From the NCBI RefSeq assembly GCF_026151205.1, contig NC_087076.1:13997675-14061674 (forward strand): a stretch of 64,000 nucleotides of DNA. The letters are read 5' to 3'. Source of the DNA: Bolinopsis microptera. Taxonomy: Eukaryota > Ctenophora > Tentaculata > Lobata > Bolinopsidae. Positions 11,411-20,979 of the stretch are shown piece after piece; within the stretch, counting starts at the first letter, position 1, and every line of letters starts with the position of its first letter. Below the pieces are notes generated by a model that was given only the letters and a program-made list of their open reading frames with translations, did no database searches and was not told where the DNA came from. A program made the position numbers and the translations under genes.

Positions 11411-11981
11411 CTTTTTCGGTTAACGAAATTCAGATGTATGACTGACTAAAGGATTAACAAATATCTATAAATTATTCAAACAATTCATACAATGGAATAG
11501 ATAAAAGTAGGTTTTATTTAACTGTGTCAATGTTATCTACGGGTTTAAGTTAGAATGTATGCGCAGTGGTCTCCACCATCTATTATGAGTGATCAAGTAG
11601 CTTGTGGACAGATGGTGATATCACTACCACGGGCTGTGGAAGCTGGTGTTAATACGTCTGTACTCTGTAGGTGTCTTTACAGTAGCTCTCCAGAGACTCA
11701 ACTTGCTCCATCTTATTTTTTGATCCCACGACCCTGCAGAATTATTCCTATCCTAACCACAACTACCTGCATTATCTCTCCTCCTCTCTGGTATAAGGTA
11801 AAAAGCAAGTTCTTAAATGTATTTTTCCCACAGGAGACGTCAGGCAACATTTCCAATCGTGGTAGTTCCTCCTTTGCCCGTAACTATGCCCAAAAAATCG
11901 TTTAAGACAGGTTTCAAGACCTTAAAATGCTTAGTTTTTGAGATATCGGCAATTTTAAGTAATTTTTAGATGATTTCGGCT
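11410..11981. other. No confident gene
   Basis: A 116-codon plus-strand frame (11,555-11,905) has no recognised motif, and the opposite strand reads equally well in broken pieces such as DVLTPASTARGSD. I leave it unassigned. The last bases, TTTCGGCT (11,974-11,981), are the left target duplication of the next element. Confidence 0.35.
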
Positions 11982-12308
11982 GGGGGGTACCAATGGCATA
12001 AATGGCATAATGGAGAATTGGCCAATAAAAATTTCCATTTATGCCATAAAACGTATGCCATTTCTGCCATTTTTGATATAATACATTTCTATTTTCTTTA
12101 TTTGTCATATGAATCTTTAACGATCATTCCAAGCGTTATAAAGCATGAAACATGTCTCTTATTCAAGTACTAATAATAATTTGCGAATTTAAAGTCAAAT
12201 ATGAAGACCTAAATTCATGGCATAAATGGAGAATTGGCCAATAAAAATGTCCATTTATGCCATAAAACGTATGCCATTTATGCCATTTATGCCATTGGTA
12301 CCCCCCCC
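11982..12308. mobile_element. G-capped TIR element, 327 bp
   Basis: Begins GGGGGGTACCAATGGCATAA and ends with its complement followed by a run of eight C. It is flanked by a perfect 8-bp target duplication, TTTCGGCT (11,974-11,981 and 12,309-12,316). Each end carries a ~95-bp module: tandem ATGGCATAA motifs (9-bp period), a spacer with AGAATTGGCCAATAAAAAT, then the motif inverted (TTATGCCAT). The two modules are in direct orientation, so each end is itself an imperfect hairpin. The centre is unique and AT-rich with no ORF. Confidence 0.75.
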
Positions 12309-12521
12309 TTTCGGCTTCAGCTCAGGTGGCATGACACCTCAGTGGTGATTTCTATTTCAATTTTAATTTCTACTTGTGCCCGATTCAATTTACATTTTTA
12401 TTTGAGTCGACTAATGAGAACATAATATGATTATTGAAAGTAATAAGTATTTGTCAAAAATAAGGATTAAAAAATAGAGTATTGAGTAATGATTAAAACA
12501 TGAATTTAGAACTTAGTGATT

Positions 12522-12928
12522 CTACTTTTTCGAAACCAACTCAGAAAGATAATAATCACACAGTGATTTGTATGGTAGTGCACCTTCAAATGTGTGCTTA
12601 ACATCAAAATATTTGTCCCTAGAGTTATGACGCTTTTCAGGAACAGCTCTCCTCACCTCAAGGTCCGACTTGACCCACATCCTCTCAAGACAGTCAGACA
12701 AGTTTTCAACTTGACTGGTCTTTCTGCTTAAGCTGATTCTTATCAGACGCAAGACTTTGTTATTGCACTCAAGGCCTGACTCAGTCATGTCACCCAGACC
12801 TTTGTTACCATTTGCGATGGTTTCCCCAGATGAGGCCATGAAGACATTCATTTCCCAACAATTTAGCCCCTCAAGACCAATTTCTTCAGGTGATTTATCA
12901 GGATTTATCAGTAGTAATGAATAGAGTA
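12522..12928 (-). pseudogene. RAG1/Transib-like transposase, catalytic-Glu end, fused relic
   Basis: The minus strand starts with the same DKSPEEIGLEG peptide as at 6.5 kb and then jumps to LGDMTESGLECNNKVLRLIR followed by SLSRKTSQVENLSDCLERMW. In RAG1 and Transib the last catalytic acid is the Glu two or three residues before an Asn-Lys pair, followed by an Arg-rich helix and a conserved Trp; the Glu of LECNNK is in that place here. The peptide between is missing, so the ORF is an internal-deletion fusion; a one-base shift also alters LGNECLHG. It ends at a stop near 12,522. The upstream side is cut by the transposon at 12,929 and resumes at 15,395. Confidence 0.5.
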
Positions 12929-13590
12929 CTGCCGTTTTCTGACAAAAGTGCTTAAGTAACATTTTGGAAATTTCGGGTTTTTTGGTCTAACTTTTGTTTT
13001 TGGGTCAAGAACTATCCCTGAGGACCATTGGATACATTCGCCGACTTCCCGAAACCCCCTTTTTAGAACCCCCTAAAATGCAAAATATGGTCATTTTTCT
13101 GAGAAAAGTGCTTAAGTAACATTTTGGAAAACGGGTGCCGTTTATCTCAAAAACGGTGCCATTTCGGGAACTGAAAATGGTGGCATTGTTTTTTACGTCC
13201 AAAACTGGCCTAGTGACGGCAATTTGGTGATCGTGGGTCTTTTAGCCTGGGAGAAAACAATTTATGTCACTTAAGCACTTTTGTGAAAACGGGCTCGTTT
13301 TCTCACAAAAGTGCTTAAGTGCCATTATACGTTTAATTAAATGTTGATTCTGCCAACCGAAACTATATAATCGGTACTAACTAATCCAAATTTTCACGGT
13401 GGATCGATTGGTGATGGTCATACACTTCAGAAACGCTAGCTTCGCCGTCAAAATTGCCGATTTGTCAATGCAGAACGTTTCAAAATATACGTCATAATTT
13501 GCTTTAAAACTTTTTATTCTCTTATAAGTTGAGACTGGCGGGATTATCGACAGGCAAGGGAACATTACCAAAGAGATAGAAGCGATTTGC

Positions 13591-14138
13591 TTCACTGCTC
13601 CTTTTCTGTTGATATGGAGAAAGTTCTTTTACTACCACACATGCCGGAGTACAAGGAGGCGATTTTTTAAAGACGCCTTGTCACATTTAACGAGACCTTC
13701 GCGAGGCTGGGGTCAGACGGAGCTCCTTTAGCGATTTTTTGGAATGAGTCAATCGCAGGAAGGAAAGATGAGAATGTGTCCTCGACTTTGATAAGGGCAA
13801 TAAAACATTTTGCCAGTTGGCAAGATTGGTGGTAGCAGATTTGGGCAGACAATTGTTCTGCTCAAAACAAGTGTTGGACTTTATTTACTGCCCTATGTTC
13901 AATTATCAACAGCCCAGATGTTGACCTGGACAAGATAACGGTCAAGTATCTAGAGCCAGTGCACACCTTTATGAGTGCAGACTCATTCCACCATAAAGTG
14001 GAGTTGTCCATTAAACAATCAGGTCAACTTCATGATTATAAGGACTTTGTTCAGGCAGTTGAACAGGTGGGTACTGCGATAAGCATGAACTGCACAGACT
14101 TTGAAACGTGGCCAAGGTCCTATGGAACAAGCAACTAA
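13591..14138 (+). pseudogene. DDE-type transposase relic (DUF7869-like)
   Basis: The plus strand reads FSVDMEKVLLLPHMPEYKEA, in-frame stop TAA, RRLVTFNETFARLGSDGAP, FWNESIAGRKDE, a second in-frame stop (TAG at 13,833), then IWADNCSAQNKCWTLFTALC and VHTFMSADSFHHKVE, ending at TAA 14,136. The block WADN-S-QNK and the later HT-MSADS-H resemble, from memory, proteins annotated DUF7869, an RNase-H-like transposase family abundant in cnidarians. The Asp of WADN would be a catalytic acid. With two stops and no N-terminal part it is dead, but its position inside matched terminal repeats links this protein family with the 33-bp TIR and 4-bp duplication. Confidence 0.6.
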
Positions 14139-14789
14139 AAAACTAAAGATGTTAAAGTTGTAAGTTTCCAGCGTGGGTCTGTAGAAATGGAATGAAAAAA
14201 AATCATGACGAGGTTTCCTTTCATTTCAATCCATTTCTCAGACAAAAAGACGAGAGACTCATTTCCATAGGTTGAAAAATAGCTTTCGCCCAGGAAGAGC
14301 CCCGGGGGATAGCTACTCCCAAAAAACAAGACATTATATACGTAAACTGTGCAGGATTATGGCCCCGAGTAGTAGGGTATTCTGGATGAACTTACCTGAT
14401 AGTACAGATATAACAGATCTTAATCGAGTGTTTGACTAAAAATCATCTATTTCTTGTATTATTTACCATTTATTTATGTACAACAATTATGTTACATTTT
14501 TATACGCTTGTTTTTCTTTGCCTCGCGTTACGATATCAATAATTCGCAAATCATTGGTCTTTATGAAGAAAGCCTCATCTGAGTTCTTAATTTAATTTCT
14601 AAAGAAAGAAAATTATTTATTATTATCCCGTACTTTCACCAATCAACTCTTCGTTGAAATGCTGGCAGAATTCCGACTTTTTTTTAATCCGCTGGGGAGA
14701 AGGAAGTGTTTTTGTGTTCTTAAACCACCACCAATCAATTTGTCGTAAAATTTTAGGTCAGAATGATCGCAGATAAAGTTCCCACTAAT

Positions 14790-15170
14790 GTGGCTGTACT
14801 TAAGCACTTTTCTCAGAAAACGAAATTTTTAAATTTTCTATTTCAGCGTGTCCCCTATTTACAACCAATGTTTCATCACAACAGTTTTAGGCTAATTTTT
14901 CGTTTTACTTTCGATGACCAATGGTTTGAACGGGTCATTTTTATCAGAACATGGAGCTTTTGCTGATGTGGCTGTACTTAGCACTTTTCTCAGAAAACGA
15001 ATTTTCAAATTTTCTATTTCAGCGTGTCCCCTATTTACAACCAATGTTGCATCACAACAGTTTTAGGCTAATTTTTCGTTTTACTTTCGATGACCAATGG
15101 TTTGAACGGGTCATTTTCATCAGAACATGTAGTATTTGCCGATGTGACTGTACTTAAGCACTTTTCTAAG
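14790..15170. repeat. Tandem pair of a ~189-bp unit inside the transposon
   Basis: Two near-identical copies begin at TGTACTTAAGCACTTTTCTC (about 14,787) and TGTACTTAGCACTTTTCTC (about 14,975), and a third copy of the start occurs at 15,148. Each unit opens with the transposon's own terminal motif, so the array looks built from transposon ends. Confidence 0.7.
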
Positions 15171-15394
15171 AAATTCAAACTATAATTTGTGATTTTGGGG
15201 CACTTTCCGAGAAGTTAGGATGATGAAACCTTGTCAGAAGTCTCAAAAGTCGACAAAGCACCTTAGAAACATAGTGGGTGCAGTTTAAATTTGACAGCAG
15301 CTAGCCCAGAGCAATTACAGAATTGAAATCTTTAAAGCCAATTTGCACAAAATGAACCTTGTGTTACTTAAGCACTTTTGTCAGAAAACGGCAG

Positions 15395-15712
15395 AGTAGG
15401 GGGTCGCCTTATACCTACTCTGCAATGACTTAACTTATATTCATTATGTTTTTACAAATAACTTAAAACTTTACAAAATTATGATTCTTTTGGCAGTTAA
15501 AATTCTTAAAGCTCACTCTTACTTACGCTGGTAGCTTTAAGAAATGAGTCAAGCCCATAATCCTCGACTAGCCTGATCACAAATCATTTATAATGAAATG
15601 TGCAAATACATTTTTTAACATACAACTAGGAGGCCAACTTATAAGCGACTAAAATCTAAAAAGTAGCCAGATAAATAAAAGCACTTTAAGAAATATACTT
15701 AATATGATAGTA
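15395..15712. other. Remainder of the interrupted relic; no gene
   Basis: The first ~40 bp (GGGGGTCGCCTTATACC...) continue the relic that was split by the transposon at 12,929-15,394. The rest is AT-rich, with no coding signal seen. Confidence 0.45.
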
Positions 15713-16321
15713 TTATATAATAATATCTGCATGGTGACCTACACCTTTCCTGGATTTAATATGATGTCTAGCACCATACTCCTCATTCGGTATTGTGGTC
15801 TGTATCTCTTTTAAGGTTTTAAACCATACAAAGATAATGTTATGGAGCAGTAATGCTGAGGCACCTGATCGTTTAGACTCATCTTTGTATCCAAATATAT
15901 GAATTTCTAATAATGCTCTAAAGTAGGAATAATAAAGGCATTTAGGACACTTGGTAACAGTTGACAATGTGAAAATATCCCCACAATGATTGCACGACAA
16001 CCTATCTGGAAACAATTTCAGTTCAAGTTTCTGGACAATTTCAATCAAATTCTTAAAAACAGACTCGCCAGATTTCTCATGTTTAGAACCGTAATCATAA
16101 TTACTACAATTAGATATAATTTCATGTATAACTTTTAATGGTCCGTCACCTTGAGGTCCTGGAATGTGTTTGAAGGATTTAATTGTTTCGCCTCGGAGGC
16201 CATAAAGGCATTCATTTCCCAAAAGTTCTGCCCCCTCAAGGCTAATTTCTTCAGCTGATTTCTCTGGACTAGCCATAAATAGAATAGGGGGACGCTTAAT
16301 ACCACCTAAGTCATTTTTCAA
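15713..16321 (-). CDS. Transposon-type ORF, 202 aa, zinc ribbon
   Basis: An open frame of 202 codons. Residues ~5-45 are the shared SPEKSAEEISLEG / LGNECLYGLRGETIKSF block. Residues ~110-135 form a zinc ribbon, CNHCGDIF...CPKC, followed by YYSYFRALLEIHIFGYKDES and a helical stretch ALLLHNIIFVWFKTLKEI. The same N-terminal block occurs in broken form at 6.5 kb and 12.9 kb, so this is the best-preserved copy. I recall similar C-x2-C...YFR proteins beside RAG1-like relics in invertebrate genomes but cannot name the family. Whether it is expressed cannot be told; it lacks an evident promoter. Confidence 0.5.
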   Translation of the reverse strand: MKNDLGGIKRPPILFMASPEKSAEEISLEGAELLGNECLYGLRGETIKSFKHIPGPQGDGPLKVIHEIISNCSNYDYGSKHEKSGESVFKNLIEIVQKLELKLFPDRLSCNHCGDIFTLSTVTKCPKCLYYSYFRALLEIHIFGYKDESKRSGASALLLHNIIFVWFKTLKEIQTTIPNEEYGARHHIKSRKGVGHHADIII

Positions 16322-16329
16322 AAATTATC

Positions 16330-17290
16330 TGTTCGCTATTCATATTATCAGGACGCTTATGTGGCCATCTTATTTTCATTAGTTCTAATGCCGAGGCAGG
16401 TTTATCTTTTAAATCTTGTAGCGATTTTCAGGATTTTCGAAGAACCCACCTTTATTAGCATGTTTAGTAGATTTCTCGAATGTCATGTGTTCAAATTTTA
16501 CAATTTTGTAAGAAGAACCCACCTTTATTAGCATGTTTAGTAGATTTCTCGAATGTCATGTGTTCAAATTTTACAATTTTGTAATATTCATAATGATTCG
16601 GTCCACTTTTGTTTGAACCATTCTCAACACTCCTTACAGGCGCATCGGCATTAACAAATTTAATCTGTCAGTGAATTCGATCTCGCAGTTCGTTTTAATT
16701 TTAACTTCTAAATTCTTGTAATGCTTCTTCACTTTTAGTGTTAAAGGGACTTGCTGTATAAAGGCCAAACGACAAAAAGGATGTAGCTTCTGTTTTTTTT
16801 AAACAGCGTGATCACACTTGTGAATTGCGTGTGAACTCATCTTCTTTAATATTTCTTCTGAGAAAATTTTGTCGTATTTTTCAAAATTACTCTCACAAAT
16901 CAAACTGCTTTAGTTTTTACTATTAAGAAACTAACTTTTTTGTTCTAATATCTTGAAATGTTTCCTCCCTTTTTGTGGACGAAGGAGACATGGCTACTAA
17001 TTAATTAAGATATAATGATCGGACGAGTGACTGCCATTTTTGCAAGTTCTGGTTTTAGAACCTTGATCTTATAATAATAGACTTGATAATATTAAAAATA
17101 TCTAAATCGTCAATATAGACAAGAAGGAGTATTTTTGAAGATCTGAATGTGCACAACTCTTATATAACCCGTAGAAAAACGATAACTTTGGTCGAGGTTT
17201 CAATTCTCTACGATGTCGAGAAGTTCCCGCATGGAGTTTACAGGTTGCAACTGGAGTGCAGGATTCACTACGCTCGAGAACCAAAGGTCG
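16330..17290. repeat. Second copy of the 6.69-7.79 kb repeat, with deletion
   Basis: Closely similar to 6,690-7,785 in the same orientation. Two differences stand out. A 73-bp segment (AGAACCCACCTTTATTAGCA onward) is tandemly doubled at 16,440-16,585. The ~310 bp at 7,185-7,500 that encode TGKGGTSTTGN are replaced here by ~60 unrelated bases (about 16,880-16,940). Its right part (17,102-17,284) holds only shadow frames. Confidence 0.7.
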
Positions 17291-17346
17291 TAGAGACTTA
17301 AGACCTTGACTAAAGTTAACCTTTTCCTACGGTTTATATTAGAGTT

Positions 17347-17700
17347 TCACACTTTCAGAGTCGTGAAACACCCCTTAATCCTTATTTTTTGTGTTTCAAT
17401 ACCCCTGTGATAATCTTTGACATCATAATAGTGATCTGTGTTGTGTTCTATTATTCTCTCCGCCCGTTGTCTTAGTGTCCCCTTCTTGTTTAATTTAAGC
17501 ATGTCAAGCATGCCGTTGATGACGTTAGATCCGGTTTTCTGCTTGGCGATGTTCCACAGGTCATTAAATTGTATGGGGTAGACATCAGGTTTGCCGTCAG
17601 AGCCTTTATCCATTTCTTTCACATCAAAGAGGATAACAGGTGGATGCACCCCACACTCTCTACATGACAGGAGGTCTAAGTGTGTCTCCTTCATGGCCAT
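17347..17700 (-). CDS. Unrecognised transposon-type ORF, 117 aa
   Basis: An open frame beginning MAMKETHLDLLSCRECGVHP, with a CREC Cys pair followed by PVILFDVKEMDKGSDGKPDV, then a polar C half rich in Lys, Arg and His. Similar peptides with a Cys pair before a PVI-FD block are, as I recall, common in repetitive genes of marine invertebrates, but I cannot name this one. The neighbours are all repeats, so a transposon origin is likely. No splice signals or promoter stand out. Confidence 0.35.
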   Translation of the reverse strand: MAMKETHLDLLSCRECGVHPPVILFDVKEMDKGSDGKPDVYPIQFNDLWNIAKQKTGSNVINGMLDMLKLNKKGTLRQRAERIIEHNTDHYYDVKDYHRGIETQKIRIKGCFTTLKV

Positions 17701-18094
17701 ATAGAGAAGGAATGCATCCCTTGGTCATGGTATGTTGGAGTGTTGGTGATGAGGTGGAAACTCCATTCGGAATGTTTCGACTGTCTCGGATCTGGGGTGT
17801 TTTCTCAATTTTAAAATTTAAGAATAATATTTTACCCTAACTATGATGTGGTGGCATTTCATAATTAACTAAAATTCGACTTTGAAAGTTAATATATTAT
17901 TAGTCACAACAAAATTGTAGTTTAAGACATCCATTTTGCAATGTGTTTCCAATATTGGAATTTATGATATGTATTGATTGAATAATTGGTAATAAATTTA
18001 ACTTTTGTTTTATTAACTTTTGTTTTATATTATAAGTAGTCTTATTTAGCAAGGAATTCGCTTAACGTAATAATAATATTTCTTTTATACACAT

Positions 18095-19510
18095 TTCTGA
18101 TTTTTCTGAATAGACTCGGTGAAGACAGATTCTAATGGAAATAAAACGGTTATAATAATGTTACCTTAGCCTGTAAGATCTTTCGCAAATCCACCGAAGA
18201 TTTATCCATTTGGGACTGGTTAATTCCAGCTAAAAATGTGAGATTTACGATATTGGTCAGTATTGTTTCCAGAAGCTGACAGTCTACAACTGTATGGTCG
18301 TTGTAATTGAACACCACCTCCTTAACAGCTGTGTAACGATAGGGAGTACTGCAGGTGAAACAGAACTTAACTATAATAATTCATCATGAGCCACCATATC
18401 AAATCTGCTTCTATTCCCAGTTTTTCATGAATGTAAATTATAAATGGTTTGTTTCCCTCCTGGTGTGAATTTGTTGATAGTCATTGAGCAAGCTCAAACC
18501 TATGATTCAAACCTATGATTCAAACCTATGATTCACAATCTAGCCTAATGCAGTTTACAGAACTCTAAATGCTTAATATAATAAATAATAATAACAAATT
18601 AATATAATAAATATCCTTCCGATCTCCATTATTTGATATTTCTTCTTTTCTTGTCCTAAAATCCCAGTTTCTCTTTTTGCCACCCTTATAATAAAACGAT
18701 TATAGAACTAACAAGTAAACTTTTTTAAATAAAAACTTCTCCCATCCATCAATTCTTTCAGTCGTTTTGATGTTTATTTTTACTGTCAAAGTCATTTCAA
18801 GTTTAATACCTTTAATCAGTCTATCACGGCTATATACTCTATCAATTAGAATTTTGAATATCTTGTGAAGATGGGAGGTAAAGATATCCAATCTAGTGCA
18901 AACATTACCATATCTAAGAATTTGACTTGAAAAAACGTTGTAGCCAATGTTACCTTAGCCTGTAAGATCTTTCGCAAATCCACCGAAGATTTATCCATTT
19001 GGGACTGGTTAATTCCAGCTAAAAATGTGAGGTTTACGATATTGGTCAGTATTGTTTCCAGAAGCTGAAAGTCTACAACTGTATGGTCGTTGTAATTGAA
19101 CACCACCTCCTTAACAGCTGTGTAACGATAGGGAGTACTGCAGGTGAAAAAGAACTTAACTATAATAATTCATCATGAGCCACCATATGAAATCTGCTTC
19201 TATTCCCAGTTTTTCATGAATGTAAATTATAAATGGTTTGTTTCCCTCCTGGTCTGAATTTGTTGATAGTCATTGAGCAAGCTCAAACCTATGATTCAAA
19301 CCTATGATTCAAACCTATGATTCAAACCTATGATTCAAACTATGATTCACAATCTAGCCTAATGCAGTTTACAGAACTCTAAATGCTTAATATAATAAAT
19401 AATAATAACAAATTAATATAATAAATATCCTTCCGATCTCCATTATTTGATATTTTTTCTTTTCTCGTCCTAAAATATTCCAGTTTCTCTTTTCGAGTTT
19501 TCGCCACCCT
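18095..19510. repeat. Tandem duplication (~560 bp x2) with 13-bp minisatellite
   Basis: 18,095-18,660 and ~18,940-19,510 are near-identical direct copies. Their first ~165 bp also match 3,925-4,090. The minus strand of the second copy (18,955-19,106) keeps an exon-like frame: FNYNDHTVVDFQLLETILTN, FLAGINQSQMDKSSVDLRKI, then LQAK at a GT donor. Inside each copy a 13-bp unit, AAACCTATGATTC, is tandemly repeated: three times at about 18,494 and four to five times at about 19,283. The 18,660-18,940 spacer holds nothing recognisable. Confidence 0.7.
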
Positions 19511-19679
19511 TACGAATTCGATTTTTATCTATTATATATGCTCAAGATAAACTTAGTAATAAATAAAAAAATGAATAAAATAAAACTTGGTAATAAATGG
19601 TGTGGTGGAACGTTGTTTTCAATTAGCTCTTTAAGGTAGCCAGTTAAGTTGTTCTGGTAGCCAGTTGATGTTTATTTTT

Positions 19680-20100
19680 ACTGTCAGTGTCATATCAAGT
19701 AGGAAGCCTGACACCGTACTTACGTAAGAGTAACTGTAGCTCAGTCTACGATCGAGTGCTGTGCTCTTGATTAAAACAAAAAGCAACTACTTCATCTATA
19801 GTAGTATTAACAAACCTGATAACTGTTCTGGTGTAACTTGCTCAGCCTTAGCAGTCTCAGTGTGTAGCTTATACAAGGGTGCAATCCTCCTGTGCTGTGT
19901 CCTCTTGCAGGAATTAGGGAGATTGATTCGGATCTTCTTCCTAACGGTGGTTTTTTCTTCTTCTCCTTCGTCAATGACGACTGGAACAAACAAAACTGAT
20001 GTTTCATCAACCAAATACGTAACACCTGTCTTTATTTATTTAATTTATACGCAACATCTGTCCAGGGTGGAGAAGAAAACACTGCACTCTCGTGGTTGAG
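19680..20100 (-). pseudogene. Transposon-type exon fragment (NQEHS family)
   Basis: The minus strand near 19,700-19,790 reads VVAFCFNQEHSTRS, stop, TELQLLLRKYGVRLPT, clearly related to the segment at 57,440-57,545 (AVAFYFNQEHSARLWTEQRR then FLGQYRLRLP). Upstream on the same strand (19,796-20,014) is a 72-codon frame with VLFVPVVIDEGEEEKTTVRK. These look like parts of one degenerate mobile-element gene of unknown family. Confidence 0.35.
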
Positions 20101-20355
20101 TTTTTGCCTGCGGATACTCTCATGCAGTCTTTGGAGCTTCTTTTCTACCGAGAGGTATACAGATGTCACGTACGTGTAGCCTATCCTACTGTGTATAGCT
20201 TCTCTGTAGGTTGCTTTACTGCTCAAGAGCACCCTATAGGCCTCGTAAAATGACATACTGGGTGTGTTCGGTGAATTCATAGCTTGAAGTGATATAATGA
20301 TCGGGTGAGTACTTTCTGACAGTCTATACATAAATTTTATACGCATCTTCTTCAA
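20032..20355 (-). CDS. Unrecognised ORF, 107 aa
   Basis: A basic, helix-rich frame beginning MKKMRIKFMYRLSESTHPII, without Cys pairs or a signal peptide. No family is recognised. It abuts the fragment at 19.7-20.1 kb on the same strand and may be an upstream exon of the same element. Confidence 0.25.
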   Translation of the reverse strand: MKKMRIKFMYRLSESTHPIIISLQAMNSPNTPSMSFYEAYRVLLSSKATYREAIHSRIGYTYVTSVYLSVEKKLQRLHESIRRQKLNHESAVFSSPPWTDVAYKLNK

Positions 20356-20577
20356 CTCTTTCTTTTCCTGCAGACAGGTGTCAGAATACCTTACAAATTA
20401 TCCTCTCTAGAAAAGGGCTTTTAACATTTTTAATTGGCAACTATCTCACTGATCATTTAATCTTAATCTTATTTGACTAAGCAAACCGTTCAACTTTCCA
20501 CGGATAATGAATATTATATGTGTCCTCTGGATGATACAAATATACAGTTCTGGTTATCGTATAAATAACTCTATGCT

Positions 20578-20930
20578 TCAACTGTATTCTACTTTACGGA
20601 AGGTGAGATCCACATTTAAATAACTCTTTGATCCACATTTAAATGACTCTTTTGGGACACAATGTTGCCAATATTTCTTTATGGCGCCTCTCATCACTAA
20701 CAGTTCGCCATTTCTTAACTCGTACTCGTACAATGTACTACAAGTTTTACTAAGGAAATTAAAACGGTTGCTTCCATTTTTGCTTAATGAAACAGTTGGA
20801 TCCGAAAACTTCTTGTACATCCCAAACTAGTGGATATTAATAGCTTGGTCCTCACCAGACATTTTCTCGTCATCAGCATGCCATCCACATTCCACAACTT
20901 TTACTCTCGTTTTTATATACTACTATATTG
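20578..20930 (-). pseudogene. AlkB-like 2OG-Fe(II) dioxygenase domain, broken
   Basis: On the minus strand the frame reads ECGWHADDEKMSG, one in-frame stop (TAG at about 20,829), then KKFSDPTVSLSKNGSNRFNF, ELRNGELLVMRGAIKKYWQH and LTFRK before TGA. These are the AlkB landmarks in order: the H-x-D iron pair (HAD), the S-S strand, the G-LLVM-G turn with Q/K--W-H providing the third iron ligand His, and the LTFR strand that holds the 2-oxoglutarate Arg. A ~23-bp tandem duplication (GATCCACATTTAAATRACTC at 20,609 and 20,632) inserts residues just before LTFR and destroys the usual first Arg of the RxNxTxR motif. It is a relic of an ALKBH2/3-type domain; whether host-gene or element-borne is not decided. 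Confidence 0.7.
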
Positions 20931-20979
20931 TAGTATAACCAAACAGCTTTTAAATGTACAAATAAGATTCTTATATAGC

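Larger units (their letters stand above)
12929..15394. mobile_element. 2,466-bp DNA transposon with 33-bp TIRs
   Basis: The two ends are perfect inverted repeats of 33 bp, starting CTGCCGTTTTCTGACAAAAG. A 4-bp target duplication AGTA lies at 12,925-12,928 and 15,395-15,398. The uninterrupted target can be read in related sequence at 6,660 and 16,275 (AATAGAATAGGGGG), confirming the insertion. Further copies of the terminal motif (CTTAAGCACTTTT plus CAGAAAACG) lie inside, at about 13,100, 13,270, 13,300, 14,800, 14,970 and 15,150, in both orientations. The only coding trace is the transposase relic at 13,591-14,138. Confidence 0.8.

Noticed and set aside
11555-11905. 116-aa plus-strand ORF as a gene
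   Set aside because: No motif, no splice or poly(A) context, and the complementary strand has equally good broken frames.
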